64,000 nt of DNA from Streptomyces dysideae (GCF_001514305.1 NZ_KQ949083.1:161661-225660); one strand, 5' to 3'; shown: positions 1-10,358, counted from the stretch's first letter. The notes: generated from the sequence alone by a model not told the origin. Made by a program: numbers and translations.

Positions 1-7
1 TTGCCCG

Positions 8-126
8 GGAGCTGCCGCGACGGGGCGCTGGTGTGCGGGCGGAGTTGTTGTGTTCTGCCGTCGTCGGGGAGTCGTCACGACGGGTCGCCGGTGGCCGGGC
101 GGAGCCGCCGTGCCCTGCCGTCGCCC
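8..126. repeat. Degenerate 60-bp direct repeat at window edge
   Basis: Bases 8-67 and 67-126 align as two diverged copies with a period near 60 bp (shared pieces include the stretch around GGGCGGAG and CTGCCGTCG). A reading frame through this stretch stops with TGA at 173-175, overlapping the ATG of the next gene as ATGA. It may therefore be the low-complexity C-terminal end of an upstream gene cut by the window edge; VWA genes of this type often follow a MoxR-type ATPase gene, but nothing visible here identifies it. Confidence 0.35.
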
Positions 127-171
127 GGCGGAAGCCGCCGCAGCGCGTCGTCAGGCTCGGGAGGCGACGCC

Positions 172-1971
172 ATGAGCCGTACTCACCCCAAGGGACGTAA
201 GAAGCGGGACCTCGCCGGGGAGGCCTTCGCCGAGGGGATGAAGCTGCTGCGGGCCAATCCCGCCCTCGCCGCCGTCGAGTTCAGCGTCTGCCGGCAGGAG
301 GGCTGCGAGCTGGCGCCCCGCGACGGGCTCGTCCGCGTCGACTCCGACGGCGATCTGCACGCCCACCCGGACCGGCTCGCCGAGCCCGCCGCCTGGGCCT
401 GGGCCCTCGCGCACGCCGTACTGCACCTCGGGTTCGGCCATGTCCCGGCGGCGGAGGGCAAGCGGGAGCAGCCCGACCGCTTCGATCTCGCGGCCCGCTG
501 CGTCGTCGTCAACCGCTTCCTGCTCTCCTTCCCGATCGGGCAGACCCCGGACCACCTGCCCCTGACCTACCCGGACGGTGACGAGGAACGGCTCGCCGCG
601 CGCTGGCGGCGCGCCGGCGTCCCGGCCACGTACGAGCACTGCGGCACGGCAGGCGAGGAGCCGGACCAGCTGCTGCTGCCGTGGATGGGCTGGTACACCC
701 GGCCCCCGGACTGGCAGCTCGCCTTCGCGACCGCGCTGACCCGGACCGTGTCCACCGCGATGGACATGGCGGGCGGCCGCCGCGACTCCATGGACGGCGA
801 ACCGGCGAAGAAGCGGCCCTGGCAGTGGGCGCTGGAGTGGTTCATCACCTCCTACCCGCTGCTCGGCGGCATCGCGGCCGGCATCAAGCTGGTCGCCGAC
901 GCCGAACTCGCCCGCGCCCACGGCATCGCCGTCGCCGCGGTGAACGCGGAGGCGGGCGAGATCTACATCAACCCGCTGCGCGACTTCGACGCCGAGGAGT
1001 GGCGGTTCATCCTGGCCCACGAGATGCTGCACGCCGCCCTGCGGCACGGCGACCGCTGCGGCGCCCGCGACCCGTACCTGTTCAACGTCGCCTGCGACTA
1101 CGTCATCAACGGCTGGCTGCGCGACATGCAGGTCGGCACCATGCCCGAAGGGCTGCTGTACGACCAGCAACTGGCCGGCCTGTCCGCCGAGGAGGTCTAC
1201 GACCGGATCGCCGGCGACCTGCGTCGGATGCGCCGCCTGGCCACCCTGCGCGGCAAGGGCGTCGGTGACGTCCTGGGCGGCCCGCTCGGCCCGCCGTGCG
1301 ACTACGTCGACCTCGACGGCTTCTACCGCCGCGGCCTCACCCAGGGACTGGACCTGCACCAGCAGCAGGAGCGCGGGTTCCTGCCCGGCGGGCTGGTCGA
1401 GGAGATCCGCGCGCTCAGTCATCCGCCGCTGCCCTGGGACGCCCGACTCGCCCGCTGGTTCGACGAGTTCGTGCCGCGTCCGGAGCCGGTGCGGTCGTAT
1501 GCCCGTCCCTCGCGCCGTCAGTCGTCGACGCCCCACATTCCCCGCGCGGGCCACTACTTCCCGCCCGAGGAGATCGCCCGCTGCACCTTCGGCGTCGTCC
1601 TGGACACCTCCGGCTCGATGGACCGGGTCCTGCTCGGCAAGGCGCTGGGTGCGATCGCCTCGTACGCCGGGGCCCGGGACGTACCGGCCGCACGGGTCGT
1701 GTTCTGCGACGCGGCCCCGCACGACGCGGGCTATGTGCCGGTGACGGACATCGCCGGGCGGGTGCGCGTGCACGGCCGCGGCGGCACCGTCCTGCAGCCG
1801 GGCATCGACCTGCTGCAGCGCGCCGACGACTTCCCGCCCGGCGCGCCCGTCCTGGTGATCACGGACGGCTGGTGCGATGTGCTGCGGGTGCGGCGCGAGC
1901 ACGCGTATCTGATTCCGCAGGGCCGTCGTCTGCCGTTCACCCCGCGTGGGCCGGTCTTCCGGGTGCGATGA
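172..1971 (+). CDS. VWA-like domain protein with metallopeptidase-like N-terminal domain (DUF2201 family)
   Basis: The 599-residue product combines two parts. The N-terminal two thirds carries a zincin-like helix motif HEMLH at residues 283-287, typical of the putative metallopeptidase domain of the DUF2201 family. The C-terminal part is a von Willebrand factor A-like domain with the MIDAS metal-site motif DTSGS at 478-482. Such proteins usually pair with a MoxR AAA+ ATPase and are thought to act in chaperone-like assembly or metal insertion; the substrate is unknown. The ATG at 172 is chosen over longer readings to the window edge because GGGAGGC sits just upstream and the preceding codons are repetitive and atypical. 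No signal peptide or membrane helix is seen, so it is probably cytoplasmic. Confidence 0.85.
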   Translation: MSRTHPKGRKKRDLAGEAFAEGMKLLRANPALAAVEFSVCRQEGCELAPRDGLVRVDSDGDLHAHPDRLAEPAAWAWALAHAVLHLGFGHVPAAEGKREQPDRFDLAARCVVVNRFLLSFPIGQTPDHLPLTYPDGDEERLAARWRRAGVPATYEHCGTAGEEPDQLLLPWMGWYTRPPDWQLAFATALTRTVSTAMDMAGGRRDSMDGEPAKKRPWQWALEWFITSYPLLGGIAAGIKLVADAELARAHGIAVAAVNAEAGEIYINPLRDFDAEEWRFILAHEMLHAALRHGDRCGARDPYLFNVACDYVINGWLRDMQVGTMPEGLLYDQQLAGLSAEEVYDRIAGDLRRMRRLATLRGKGVGDVLGGPLGPPCDYVDLDGFYRRGLTQGLDLHQQQERGFLPGGLVEEIRALSHPPLPWDARLARWFDEFVPRPEPVRSYARPSRRQSSTPHIPRAGHYFPPEEIARCTFGVVLDTSGSMDRVLLGKALGAIASYAGARDVPAARVVFCDAAPHDAGYVPVTDIAGRVRVHGRGGTVLQPGIDLLQRADDFPPGAPVLVITDGWCDVLRVRREHAYLIPQGRRLPFTPRGPVFRVR

Positions 1972-2034
1972 GCGCGAGTGTGATCGGATGGTGGCACGGA
2001 CCCCACAAGCGGGACCTCACTGAAGGGATTCATC

Positions 2035-2463
2035 GTGGCAACCACGCGCTCCGCACACACCGTGTGGGAAGGAAACCTGTTCAAGGGCAACGGCGTCGTC
2101 TCCTTCGACTCCTCCGGCAGCATCGCCCAGCAGCCGGTGACGTGGGCATCGCGCGCCGAGGACGCGAACGGCAAGACCAGCCCCGAGGAGCTGATCGCCG
2201 CCGCCCACTCCAGCTGCTTCTCGATGGCCTTCTCGAACATCCTCGACAAGGCCGGCACCCCGCCGACCAAGCTGGTCACCTCCGCCGACGTCACCTTCCA
2301 GCCCGGCGAGGGCATCACCGGCATCCACCTGACCGTCGAGGGCACGGTGCCCGGCATCTCCGAGGACGACTTCCTCGCCGCCGCCGAGGACGCCAAGACC
2401 AACTGCCCGGTCAGCCAGGCTCTCAGGGCCACGCCGATCACCCTGTCGGCGAAGCTCGCCTGA
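2035..2463 (+). CDS. osmC: OsmC family peroxiredoxin
   Basis: The 142-residue product has the length and both redox cysteines of OsmC thiol peroxidases: one in AAHSSCFSMA, the other in AKTNCPVSQA. The family reduces organic hydroperoxides in the cytosol using the cysteine pair. The GTG start at 2035 is preceded by GAAGGGA with good spacing. It lies 63 bp after the VWA gene on the same strand but is probably transcribed on its own. The first cysteine context fits the OsmC branch better than Ohr, but the split cannot be settled by eye. Confidence 0.9.
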   Translation: MATTRSAHTVWEGNLFKGNGVVSFDSSGSIAQQPVTWASRAEDANGKTSPEELIAAAHSSCFSMAFSNILDKAGTPPTKLVTSADVTFQPGEGITGIHLTVEGTVPGISEDDFLAAAEDAKTNCPVSQALRATPITLSAKLA

Positions 2464-2836
2464 ACCGCCGTACCGTCGGCACGTCGCGCAGACCACTCCC
2501 GGGTGGCCTGCGCGACGTCGGTGCGTGGGTAAGTACAGGAACGCCGGGCCGTCTCAGGGAAATCACCCGCATACTCGCCCTGTTCAGCGTCTCTGATTGG
2601 CTTGGCGATCCCTTGGGTTGCACAGGACCGGAGCGTGGAGAACCGCCCCATGCCGCCAATCGTCTTCGTGCCCTGGTGCCGATGAGCAAGCCGCCGGCCC
2701 GCGTGACACGTCCCTCCGGACGCTGGCCGGTCAGGCCGGTACAGCCCTGACCGGGGAGGGTGCCCGACGTCGCCTGGGCGCCGGGCGTGCACGTCACGCT
2801 CTGCCACGCCCGCACTACGGATGGCTGATCCGACAG
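2464..2836. other. Intergenic region with inverted repeat
   Basis: No convincing gene in this 373-bp stretch: the third-position G+C pattern that marks coding DNA begins only around 2822. A 9-bp inverted repeat (CCGGTCAGG at 2727-2735, CCTGACCGG at 2746-2754, 10-nt loop) could be a transcript end but lacks a T run. Nothing else recognisable. Confidence 0.4.
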
Positions 2837-3787
2837 GTGAGCCTGGCCGGCCGGATCCGCCCGGAGGGCGCGGCGCCGGCCCGGCTGGCCGACACCTGCT
2901 TCGAGCGGGACCGCCTCAGGCTCGGCGACCGGCCGCTGCTCGACGTCCTCGCGGAGCGGCTCGCCCTGCCGGAACCCCTCGCGTTCGGCCCGAACGTCCA
3001 CCAACTCGTGTTCCCCGGCGGGCGGTTGCTGACCGACCTGCTCTCCGACGAGGTCCGTCGGCCGGATCTTCTGAACAGCATCATCTACCGCGGCAGAATG
3101 CCCAGCGGCGCCCCGCCCCACCACACCCTCAACGCACCGCCCAACCTCAGGAACCACGGCGTCACCCTCTCCGCCCACGGCCGCGGCGTCTCCGTCCAGG
3201 CCGGCTGGGCCCCGCACGTGGAGAACGGCCTCACCCTGGTCGCCCTCGGCATGATCTCCGGCTTGGCCGTCCTGATCGCCCTGCCGCCGACCCTGCTGCC
3301 GGCCTTCTTCGGCGTGAACGGCAGCAGCGTCGACGAGCGCCGCTCCATTCTCGACCTCGGGGAGTACGGCACGGCCTACGCACTGGCCTGGCTGCCGTTC
3401 GTCGTCCTGGTCGTGATCGGATACATCATGCTCAGGCGGGTCAGCGGACGCTCCGGCTTCCGGCTCTCCCCGCCCGACGATGCACCCGCTCCGGTGCCGC
3501 ACCCCGTACCCCGCCCGGGAGTTGACCGACCATGCCGACACGCCCCGCCGTCTCCGCGCACCAGGGCGGAACCGAACGCGCCGGTGCCGCCACCTGGCAG
3601 GCGTACGAGGACGCGTTGCTGTCCGGCGCGGAGTACGCCGAGTTCGACATCCGGCGCACCGCCGACGGCGTCCTCGTGGTCCACCACGACCCCCGCGCCG
3701 GTCGTACCGGGCCGCTCCTGTCCTCGATCACGTACGCCGAGCTGTGCGAGCGGGCCGGATACGCGGTGCCCGTCGTCGACGAGGTGA
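2837..3787 (+). CDS. Unrecognised membrane protein, 3' end uncertain
   Basis: Strong coding signal (third positions nearly all G/C) runs in one frame from about 2822 to about 3510. The product has a soluble N-terminal region without a family I recognise, then two hydrophobic helices (TLVALGMISGLAVLIAL at about 3234-3284 and AYALAWLPFVVLVVIGYIM at about 3376-3430) separated by an extracytoplasmic-looking loop. The GTG at 2837 is the first plausible start inside the coding signal but has no clear ribosome site. The open frame continues to 3787, 256 bp inside the next gene, where its codons lose all bias. A TGA at 3523-3525 in the neighbouring frame would give normal spacing to that gene, so a one-base frameshift near 3500 is likely. 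Confidence 0.5.
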   Translation: MSLAGRIRPEGAAPARLADTCFERDRLRLGDRPLLDVLAERLALPEPLAFGPNVHQLVFPGGRLLTDLLSDEVRRPDLLNSIIYRGRMPSGAPPHHTLNAPPNLRNHGVTLSAHGRGVSVQAGWAPHVENGLTLVALGMISGLAVLIALPPTLLPAFFGVNGSSVDERRSILDLGEYGTAYALAWLPFVVLVVIGYIMLRRVSGRSGFRLSPPDDAPAPVPHPVPRPGVDRPCRHAPPSPRTRAEPNAPVPPPGRRTRTRCCPARSTPSSTSGAPPTASSWSTTTPAPVVPGRSCPRSRTPSCASGPDTRCPSSTR

Positions 3788-4296
3788 TGGAACTGATCGC
3801 CGGAAAGCTCGAGGGGCACCTCGACCTGAAGGAGACGGGATACGAGCGTGAGGTGATCGACCGGGCGGTCGTGCTGCTCGGCGCGGACGGGTTCGTCGCC
3901 ACGACTCTGGAGGACCGTTCCGTCGCCGCGATCACCCGGGCCTTCCCCGGGGTGCGTACGGCCCTGTCGCTGGGGCGCGAGCGCAGGGAGGTGGGGCCGG
4001 CGCGGCTGGCCGGGACCCGGCTGAGCGAGCTGCTCCCCATGCGGCGCGTGCGGGCCTGCGGGGCGAGCGGGGTGGCCGTGCACCAGCGGCTGGCGCGGGC
4101 CGGCGTACTGCGGGAGGCGGCGCGGCACGGGCTGTTCGCCATGGTGTGGACGGTCAACGACGACGCGCCGCTGCGCACGTTCCTGGCCGACCCGCGGGTC
4201 GACGTGCTGATCACCGACCGGCCCCGCCGTGCCCTGGCCCTGCGGGGCGTGGACCCGATGCCCTTCGCGCGTACCCCCGGCACCGGCGAGGACTGA
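3532..4296 (+). CDS. Glycerophosphodiester phosphodiesterase family protein
   Basis: The 254-residue protein hydrolyses, by family, glycerophosphodiesters to glycerol-3-phosphate and an alcohol. Visible are the N-terminal catalytic segment SAHQGGTE (the usual AHRG has Gln for Arg), the metal-binding [10 protein letters not shown] segment followed by VVHHD, the LDLKETG strand and the C-terminal [11 protein letters not shown] and VDVLITDRP segments. The enzyme is a TIM barrel using a divalent metal. There is no signal peptide, so it should act in the cytoplasm. The start at 3532 follows GGGAG with 10 bp spacing and lies just before the catalytic His. The R-to-Q change next to the catalytic His is unusual for the family. 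Confidence 0.85.
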   Translation: MPTRPAVSAHQGGTERAGAATWQAYEDALLSGAEYAEFDIRRTADGVLVVHHDPRAGRTGPLLSSITYAELCERAGYAVPVVDEVMELIAGKLEGHLDLKETGYEREVIDRAVVLLGADGFVATTLEDRSVAAITRAFPGVRTALSLGRERREVGPARLAGTRLSELLPMRRVRACGASGVAVHQRLARAGVLREAARHGLFAMVWTVNDDAPLRTFLADPRVDVLITDRPRRALALRGVDPMPFARTPGTGED

Positions 4297-4363
4297 GCGC
4301 CCGCTCAGCCTGGTCTCGCGGGGCTGCTCACCCATGGACATCCGCCGCCTGGGTACTCGCCCC

Positions 4364-4393
4364 ATTGACAAGAGGCCACTCAAGTTTTGTGCT
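4364..4393 (+). promoter_or_regulatory. Putative HspR (HAIR-like) site and promoter of the second dnaK
   Basis: ACTCAAG at 4378-4384 is a perfect right half of the HAIR element (CTTGAGT-N7-ACTCAAG) bound by HspR. The matching left half at 4364-4370 (ATTGACA) keeps only TTGA, at exactly 7 bp spacing. TTGACA at 4365-4370 is also a consensus -35 box, with TGTGCT at 4388-4393 as a weak -10 at 17 bp. The half-site would lie between the two promoter boxes, the right place for repression. Function is inferred. Confidence 0.45.
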
Positions 4394-4430
4394 GGAGTTC
4401 GGGACGGCGCCCTGGCGGAAGGGGACAGCG

Positions 4431-6311
<1,881 letters not shown>

Positions 6312-6324
6312 ACCCGCGGCGGCC

Positions 6325-6789
6325 CTACGGCGTGTATGCAGTCGGCAGTGTGGCGCATACGGCATCCAGGACCGCTGCGTACGGTGTACCGAAGGTGGTG
6401 AGCCGGCTGCGGAGCCGCTCCAGGCCGTCGCGGTGTTCGGTCAGCAGGTCGGTGTTGCCGGTGCGGGCCGCGAACTCCAGCACCGCGGGCAGGAAGTCGG
6501 GCAGTTCCTCGCCGGTGAACTCCAGTCCGTGCGCCCGGTAGACCTCCTTGAGGCGGGCCGGCGACCTGCCGTGCCACCGGCTCAGGTACAGGCTGTGCCG
6601 GTTGTCGCGGTCGAACACCTGGACGTAGTGCGCGGCCAGCTCCTGCGGGGGTGTGACCGCCGCGTGGTCGGTGAACCCCCGTAGCTGCGGGGCGGCTTCC
6701 CGCAGCAGTGGCAGCCGGGCGCGGAAGTCGTCGTCGGGGTAGGTCAGGCAGAGCGCGGCCGCCTGGTACAGCACCTCGAACGAGGGCAT
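6325..6789 (-). CDS. narJ: Nitrate reductase assembly chaperone NarJ, orphan
   Basis: The 154-residue protein matches the NarJ/NarW delta-subunit family: an all-helical chaperone needed to insert the molybdenum cofactor into NarG before membrane docking. The N-terminal ALCLTYPDDDFRARLP, the central YVQVFDRDNRHSLYLSRWH and the GEELPDFLPAVLEF segment are family hallmarks. The start at 6789 is preceded by a strong AAGGAGG. No narG, narH or narI lies beside it: the gene upstream is a methyltransferase and it converges with dnaK, 13 bp away. It either serves a NarGHI encoded elsewhere or is a relic. A GTATGCAGTC word overlaps its last codons (6334-6343). Confidence 0.85.
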   Translation of the reverse strand: MPSFEVLYQAAALCLTYPDDDFRARLPLLREAAPQLRGFTDHAAVTPPQELAAHYVQVFDRDNRHSLYLSRWHGRSPARLKEVYRAHGLEFTGEELPDFLPAVLEFAARTGNTDLLTEHRDGLERLRSRLTTFGTPYAAVLDAVCATLPTAYTP

Positions 6790-6893
6790 GAGGCCTCCTT
6801 CTGCTCCCGAACCTAGGGCGGGGCGGGGAAGCGCACCCGTTCACGGCGCCCGTACGGGTCAGGGGAGCGGGACCGGTGTACGGGTCGTACGGG

Positions 6894-7709
6894 TCAGGGC
6901 TTGACGGCGACCCCGGCGTACACGGGCACGATGCCCTCCGCCTGGGCGGCCACGTCCTCCGGCTCCGGGCGCCAGCCGTAGACCGGGATCACGCCGGGCC
7001 CCAGGAGCTCCAGGCCGTCGAAGAAGCGGGAGAACTCGGCGAGGGAGCGCGGGTAGAAGGGGGTGCCGCTGCGGCGGAAGTGCTCGGCGGCCTTCCCGAT
7101 CGCCTCGGGGCTCAGGTCGGGGGTGACCTGGGACAGGATCAGGTAGCTGCCGGGGGCAAGCGTCTCGACGTACCGCTTGAGCAGGCCGTGGACGTCGTCG
7201 CCGTCCGCCGCGTCGCCCAGGTAGTGCGTGAGGGCGACCAGGGACAGGGCGACGGGCTGCCCGAAGTCCAGGGACTCGGCGGCCGCCCGCAGGATCGTGT
7301 CCGGGGCACGGACGTCCGCCTGGACGTAGTGCGTGGAGCCCTCGGCGGTGCCGTGCAGCAGGGCCTCCGCGTGCCTGAGGACGATCGGGTCGTTGTCCGC
7401 GTACACGACCTTCGCCTCGGGGGCGACCCCCTGGGCGACCTGGTGCAGGTTGGGTTCGGTGGGGATGCCCGTGCCGATGTCCAGGAACTGTCGGATCCCG
7501 GCCTCGGCGGCGGTGCGGACGGCCCGGTGCATGAACCGCCGGTTGGCGCGCGCTCCGCGCAGCACGGTGCCGTCGGCCGCGAGGATCTTCCGGGCCAGCT
7601 CCTCGTCCACCGGGTAGTTGTCCTTGCCGCCCAGCCACCAGTCGTACACCCGGGCCGGGTGCGGACGGCTGGTGTCGATACGGGTGGGCGCGGCGTCGGA
7701 TCCGGTCAT
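6894..7709 (-). CDS. SAM-dependent methyltransferase (DUF574 / Methyltransf_19 type)
   Basis: The 271-residue protein has the typical actinobacterial DUF574 opening RPHPARVYDWWLGGKDNYPVD and the SAM-binding glycine motif FLDIGTGIPTEPNLHQVA, followed by VVYADNDPIV (ribose contact). The family is abundant in Streptomyces; substrates are unknown. It lies 75 bp downstream of an XRE/DUF5753 regulator on the same strand, a recurring pairing in this genus, and may be cotranscribed with it. Cytoplasmic; no membrane segments. Confidence 0.85.
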   Translation of the reverse strand: MTGSDAAPTRIDTSRPHPARVYDWWLGGKDNYPVDEELARKILAADGTVLRGARANRRFMHRAVRTAAEAGIRQFLDIGTGIPTEPNLHQVAQGVAPEAKVVYADNDPIVLRHAEALLHGTAEGSTHYVQADVRAPDTILRAAAESLDFGQPVALSLVALTHYLGDAADGDDVHGLLKRYVETLAPGSYLILSQVTPDLSPEAIGKAAEHFRRSGTPFYPRSLAEFSRFFDGLELLGPGVIPVYGWRPEPEDVAAQAEGIVPVYAGVAVKP

Positions 7710-7784
7710 GCGGTGTGGTCCCCCTCGGGCTCGATGCGGTCGCGGGACAGTCGCCGTGGCGGCCGGAAAGGTTGCCGTACGTGA

Positions 7785-8648
7785 TCAGAAGTCCGCGCGG
7801 CGCTCCCGCAGGATCTTCTTCGTGCGCTCGGCCGACGCGGCGCCCGTGGACATGTGGTCCAGCACCTCCAGATGCGCGGCGACCTCCTTGCGGGAGTCGA
7901 GATACAGCGCGCCGGTCAGGTACTCCGTGAAGACCATGTCGGGCAGCTCCGGCTCGGCGAAGCGGAAGAGCGTGAAGGGCGCGTACGTCCCCGGGTGCGG
8001 GCCGTCCTTGAACTCGGCGACCTGGAGCGTGACCCGGTCGCGCTCGGCGAACTCCAGCAGCTTGTCCAGCTGGTCCCGCATCACCTCGCCGCGGATGCTC
8101 ACCGGCCGCCGCAGCACGGTCTCGTCCATGATCACCCACAGATGGGGTGGATCCGGGCGTTCCAGCAGCTGCTGCCGGGCCATCCGCAGGGACACATGCC
8201 GCTCGATCGGGTCCGGCCCGTCCTGCCCGACGGTCCCGGCCTCCAGTACGGCGCGCGCGTAGTCCTCGGTCTGCAGCAGCCCGGGCACGAAGTGCGGCTC
8301 GTAGGAGCGGACCAGCCGGGCGGCACCCTCCAGGCTCACGTACAGGCTGAACCAGTCCGGCAGCACGTCGTGGAAGCGCTGCCACCAGCCCGGCTGGTTG
8401 GCCTCCTCGGCCAGCGCGACGAACGCGGCCGTCTCGTCGTCCGGTACGCCGTACGTCTCCAGCAGCACCTGGACATACGGGATCTTCAGCGCGACGTCGG
8501 CCATTTCCATGCGCCGTACGGTCGCGGGGGCCACCCGCAGGACCTGTGCCGCTTCCTCACGTTTGAGCCCGGCCGCCTCCCGCAGCTCCTGCAGACGTTT
8601 GCCGAGCACCACCTGGCCCACGGTCGGCGCGGGCCGCCGCTCACTCAC
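7785..8648 (-). CDS. XRE-family regulator with DUF5753 domain
   Basis: The 287-residue protein has an N-terminal helix-turn-helix (KRLQELREAAGLKREEAAQVL then VAPATVRRMEMADVAL) and the C-terminal DUF5753 domain seen in WhiJ/BldB-neighbour regulators (VSLEGAARLVRSYEPHFVPG, LLQTEDYARAV). The family regulates development and secondary metabolism in Streptomyces, usually beside a small DUF397 protein. No DUF397 gene is visible here, which is unusual. The GTG start at 8648 follows GGGGAGG. The DUF574 methyltransferase follows on the same strand. Confidence 0.85.
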   Translation of the reverse strand: MSERRPAPTVGQVVLGKRLQELREAAGLKREEAAQVLRVAPATVRRMEMADVALKIPYVQVLLETYGVPDDETAAFVALAEEANQPGWWQRFHDVLPDWFSLYVSLEGAARLVRSYEPHFVPGLLQTEDYARAVLEAGTVGQDGPDPIERHVSLRMARQQLLERPDPPHLWVIMDETVLRRPVSIRGEVMRDQLDKLLEFAERDRVTLQVAEFKDGPHPGTYAPFTLFRFAEPELPDMVFTEYLTGALYLDSRKEVAAHLEVLDHMSTGAASAERTKKILRERRADF

Positions 8649-8779
8649 GCCACGCCTCCCCTACGCGCCGAAAGTACGTCGTGCAGTGTGTCATGTTCCG
8701 CCGCCATTCTCACCGTGTCGGCGGCGAGGCGCTCGCCACGCGCGGCCGGACGGGCGGCGGCCGCAGCTCAAGGGGCCGC

Positions 8780-8796
8780 ATTACCTCAGGGGTAAT
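8780..8796. promoter_or_regulatory. Inverted repeat upstream of membrane-protein gene
   Basis: ATTACC (8780-8785) and GGTAAT (8791-8796) form a 6-bp inverted repeat with a 5-bp spacer, in the 264-bp region between the divergent XRE regulator and the small membrane-protein gene. It stands out as A+T-richer than its surroundings and could be an operator for either gene. No binding protein is identified. Confidence 0.35.
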
Positions 8797-8912
8797 CGAC
8801 CGGGGCGCCGGTGCGCGGGGATCGTGGTGTCACCGGGTTCCGGGCCGGCGCACTCCGGTCCGGAACCCGGTTCCCAGCAAGGCAACTCGACCTCGACGGA
8901 GGGTGATTCGTC

Positions 8913-9329
8913 ATGTCCGCCACCCAGCTCGCCCGGACGTCCGACCCGCAGACCGCGCTGCGCCGCTTCCTGGCCCTGGACGCGGTCGTGACCGGGGCGA
9001 ACGGCCTCGCCTACCTCGCAGCCTCCGGGCCCCTCGGCCGCTTCCTCGGCGTCGACTCGACGCTGCTGCTCGTACTCGGCGCGTTCCTCGCGGTGTTCGC
9101 CGCGGGTGTCGGCCGGCTCGCCGCCCGTGCCCGGCCCGCCACCCTGCCTGTGCGGGCGGTCGTCGAGGCCAACCTCGCCTGGGCGGCGCTGAGTTTCGTC
9201 GCCCTCGCGGTGTGGCTGTCGCCGTCCATCGCGGGCACCGTGTGGACGGTCCTGCAGGCGCTCACCGTCGCCGGGTTCGCCGCACTGCAGTACGTGTCCC
9301 TGAAGGAGCGTCAGGAGAGCAGTGACTGA
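8913..9329 (+). CDS. Small integral membrane protein, function unknown
   Basis: The 138-residue protein has four predicted membrane helices (around LDAVVTGANGLAYLAA, LLLVLGAFLAVFAAG, LAWAALSFVALAVWL and WTVLQALTVAGFAALQYV). It resembles the many short SCO-type integral membrane proteins of streptomycetes with no assigned role. GGAGGG lies 8-13 bp before the ATG. It overlaps the 3' end of the convergent XRE gene by 19 bp. Confidence 0.75.
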   Translation: MSATQLARTSDPQTALRRFLALDAVVTGANGLAYLAASGPLGRFLGVDSTLLLVLGAFLAVFAAGVGRLAARARPATLPVRAVVEANLAWAALSFVALAVWLSPSIAGTVWTVLQALTVAGFAALQYVSLKERQESSD

Positions 9330-10141
9330 AGGTACTTGGCGGTCGCCGGGTCGGCCGGGAGGAACGTCTCGATGGCCAGCTCGGCGACGGTCACGTCCAT
9401 GGGGGTGTTGAAGGTGGAGATGGAGGAGATGAAGGACAGCGTCCGGCCCTCGTGCTCGATCCGCATCGGCAGCGCGAGGTGCGGTACGGGCTCCGCAGGC
9501 CCGGCAACCGTCTCGGCCTCCGGCACCGGATACGCGGCCACCTCCTCGTACAGCTTCCGCAGCGGCTCGGAGCGGTGCAGGGCGATCTGCCGCCCCATCT
9601 GGTCCAGCAGATGCCCCCGCCACTCCCGGAGGTTGCGGATGCGCGGCGCGAGCCCCTCCGGGTGCAGCGTCAGCCGCATCGCGTTCAGTGGGGGCGCGAG
9701 GAGGTGCTCGGGGATGCCGTCGAGGAGCATCAGGATGCCCTGGTTGGCCGCGACGACGTGGTACGTCGCGTCGACCACCAGCGCCGGATACGGCTCGTAC
9801 CCCTGGATGAGCCGCTCGATGCCCTCGCGCAGCGCGCCGAGCGCCGGGTCGTCCAGCGGGGTCTCCGGGTAGCGCGGGGCGTAACCGGCAGCCAGCAGCA
9901 GCGCGTTGCGCTCCCGCACCGGCACGTCCAGGTGCTCGGCCAGCCGCAGCACCATCTCCTCGCTCGGCCTCGACCGGCCGGTCTCGATGAAACTGATGTG
10001 CCGGGCGGAGGAGTCGGCTCGCAACGCCAACTCCAGCTGACTGACCCGCCGTTGCTCCCGCCAGGCCCGCAGCAGCGGGCCGACGCCCTGGCCGGCGGGG
10101 GTGGGGGAGGACGCGGTGGTGCCGGTCGCGACAGTGGTCAT
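9311..10141 (-). CDS. XRE-family regulator with MmyB-like ligand-binding domain
   Basis: The 276-residue protein has an N-terminal helix-turn-helix (LRAWREQRRVSQLELALRAD then SARHISFIETGRSRPSEEMV) followed by a PAS-like MmyB domain (GYEPYPALVVDATYHVVAANQ, LREWRGHLLDQMGRQIA). Members of this class control neighbouring oxidoreductases or transporters in response to small ligands, some fatty-acid-like. The ATG at 10141 is preferred; an upstream in-frame extension reads into the promoter of the pterin dehydratase gene. It is divergent from that gene with 217 bp between. Confidence 0.85.
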   Translation of the reverse strand: MTTVATGTTASSPTPAGQGVGPLLRAWREQRRVSQLELALRADSSARHISFIETGRSRPSEEMVLRLAEHLDVPVRERNALLLAAGYAPRYPETPLDDPALGALREGIERLIQGYEPYPALVVDATYHVVAANQGILMLLDGIPEHLLAPPLNAMRLTLHPEGLAPRIRNLREWRGHLLDQMGRQIALHRSEPLRKLYEEVAAYPVPEAETVAGPAEPVPHLALPMRIEHEGRTLSFISSISTFNTPMDVTVAELAIETFLPADPATAKYLQSLLS

Positions 10142-10358
10142 GCTGACGACCGTAGTCGAGAGAGTGGATGGGCGAGGTGCCCTGGCCGTGGAGGCTGGGC
10201 CCGCATCACCGCGCCGGCGGACGACCTCGCCGACGAGTGCGCGCCGAGCTGAGGCGGGCGTAATCCTCCGGCGGCCGGGAACCCTCCTGACCAGGGCCGC
10301 CGCAGCCCTCCTGTGGCAGGCTGGACAGGTACGCGACATCCAGGAAGGGAGCAGGGCC

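Noticed and set aside
151-1902. Very long open frames antisense to real genes (for example 151-1902, 4380-6365, 11613-13682, 21048-23117 and 49248-52364 on the minus strand)
   Set aside because: High G+C leaves few stops in the antisense frame. Their codon third positions lack bias and the opposite strand encodes clear protein families.
4146-4430. N-terminal extension of DnaK starting at 4146
   Set aside because: It reads the GDPD gene in the wrong frame; the ATG at 4431 has a ribosome site and the normal DnaK N-terminus.
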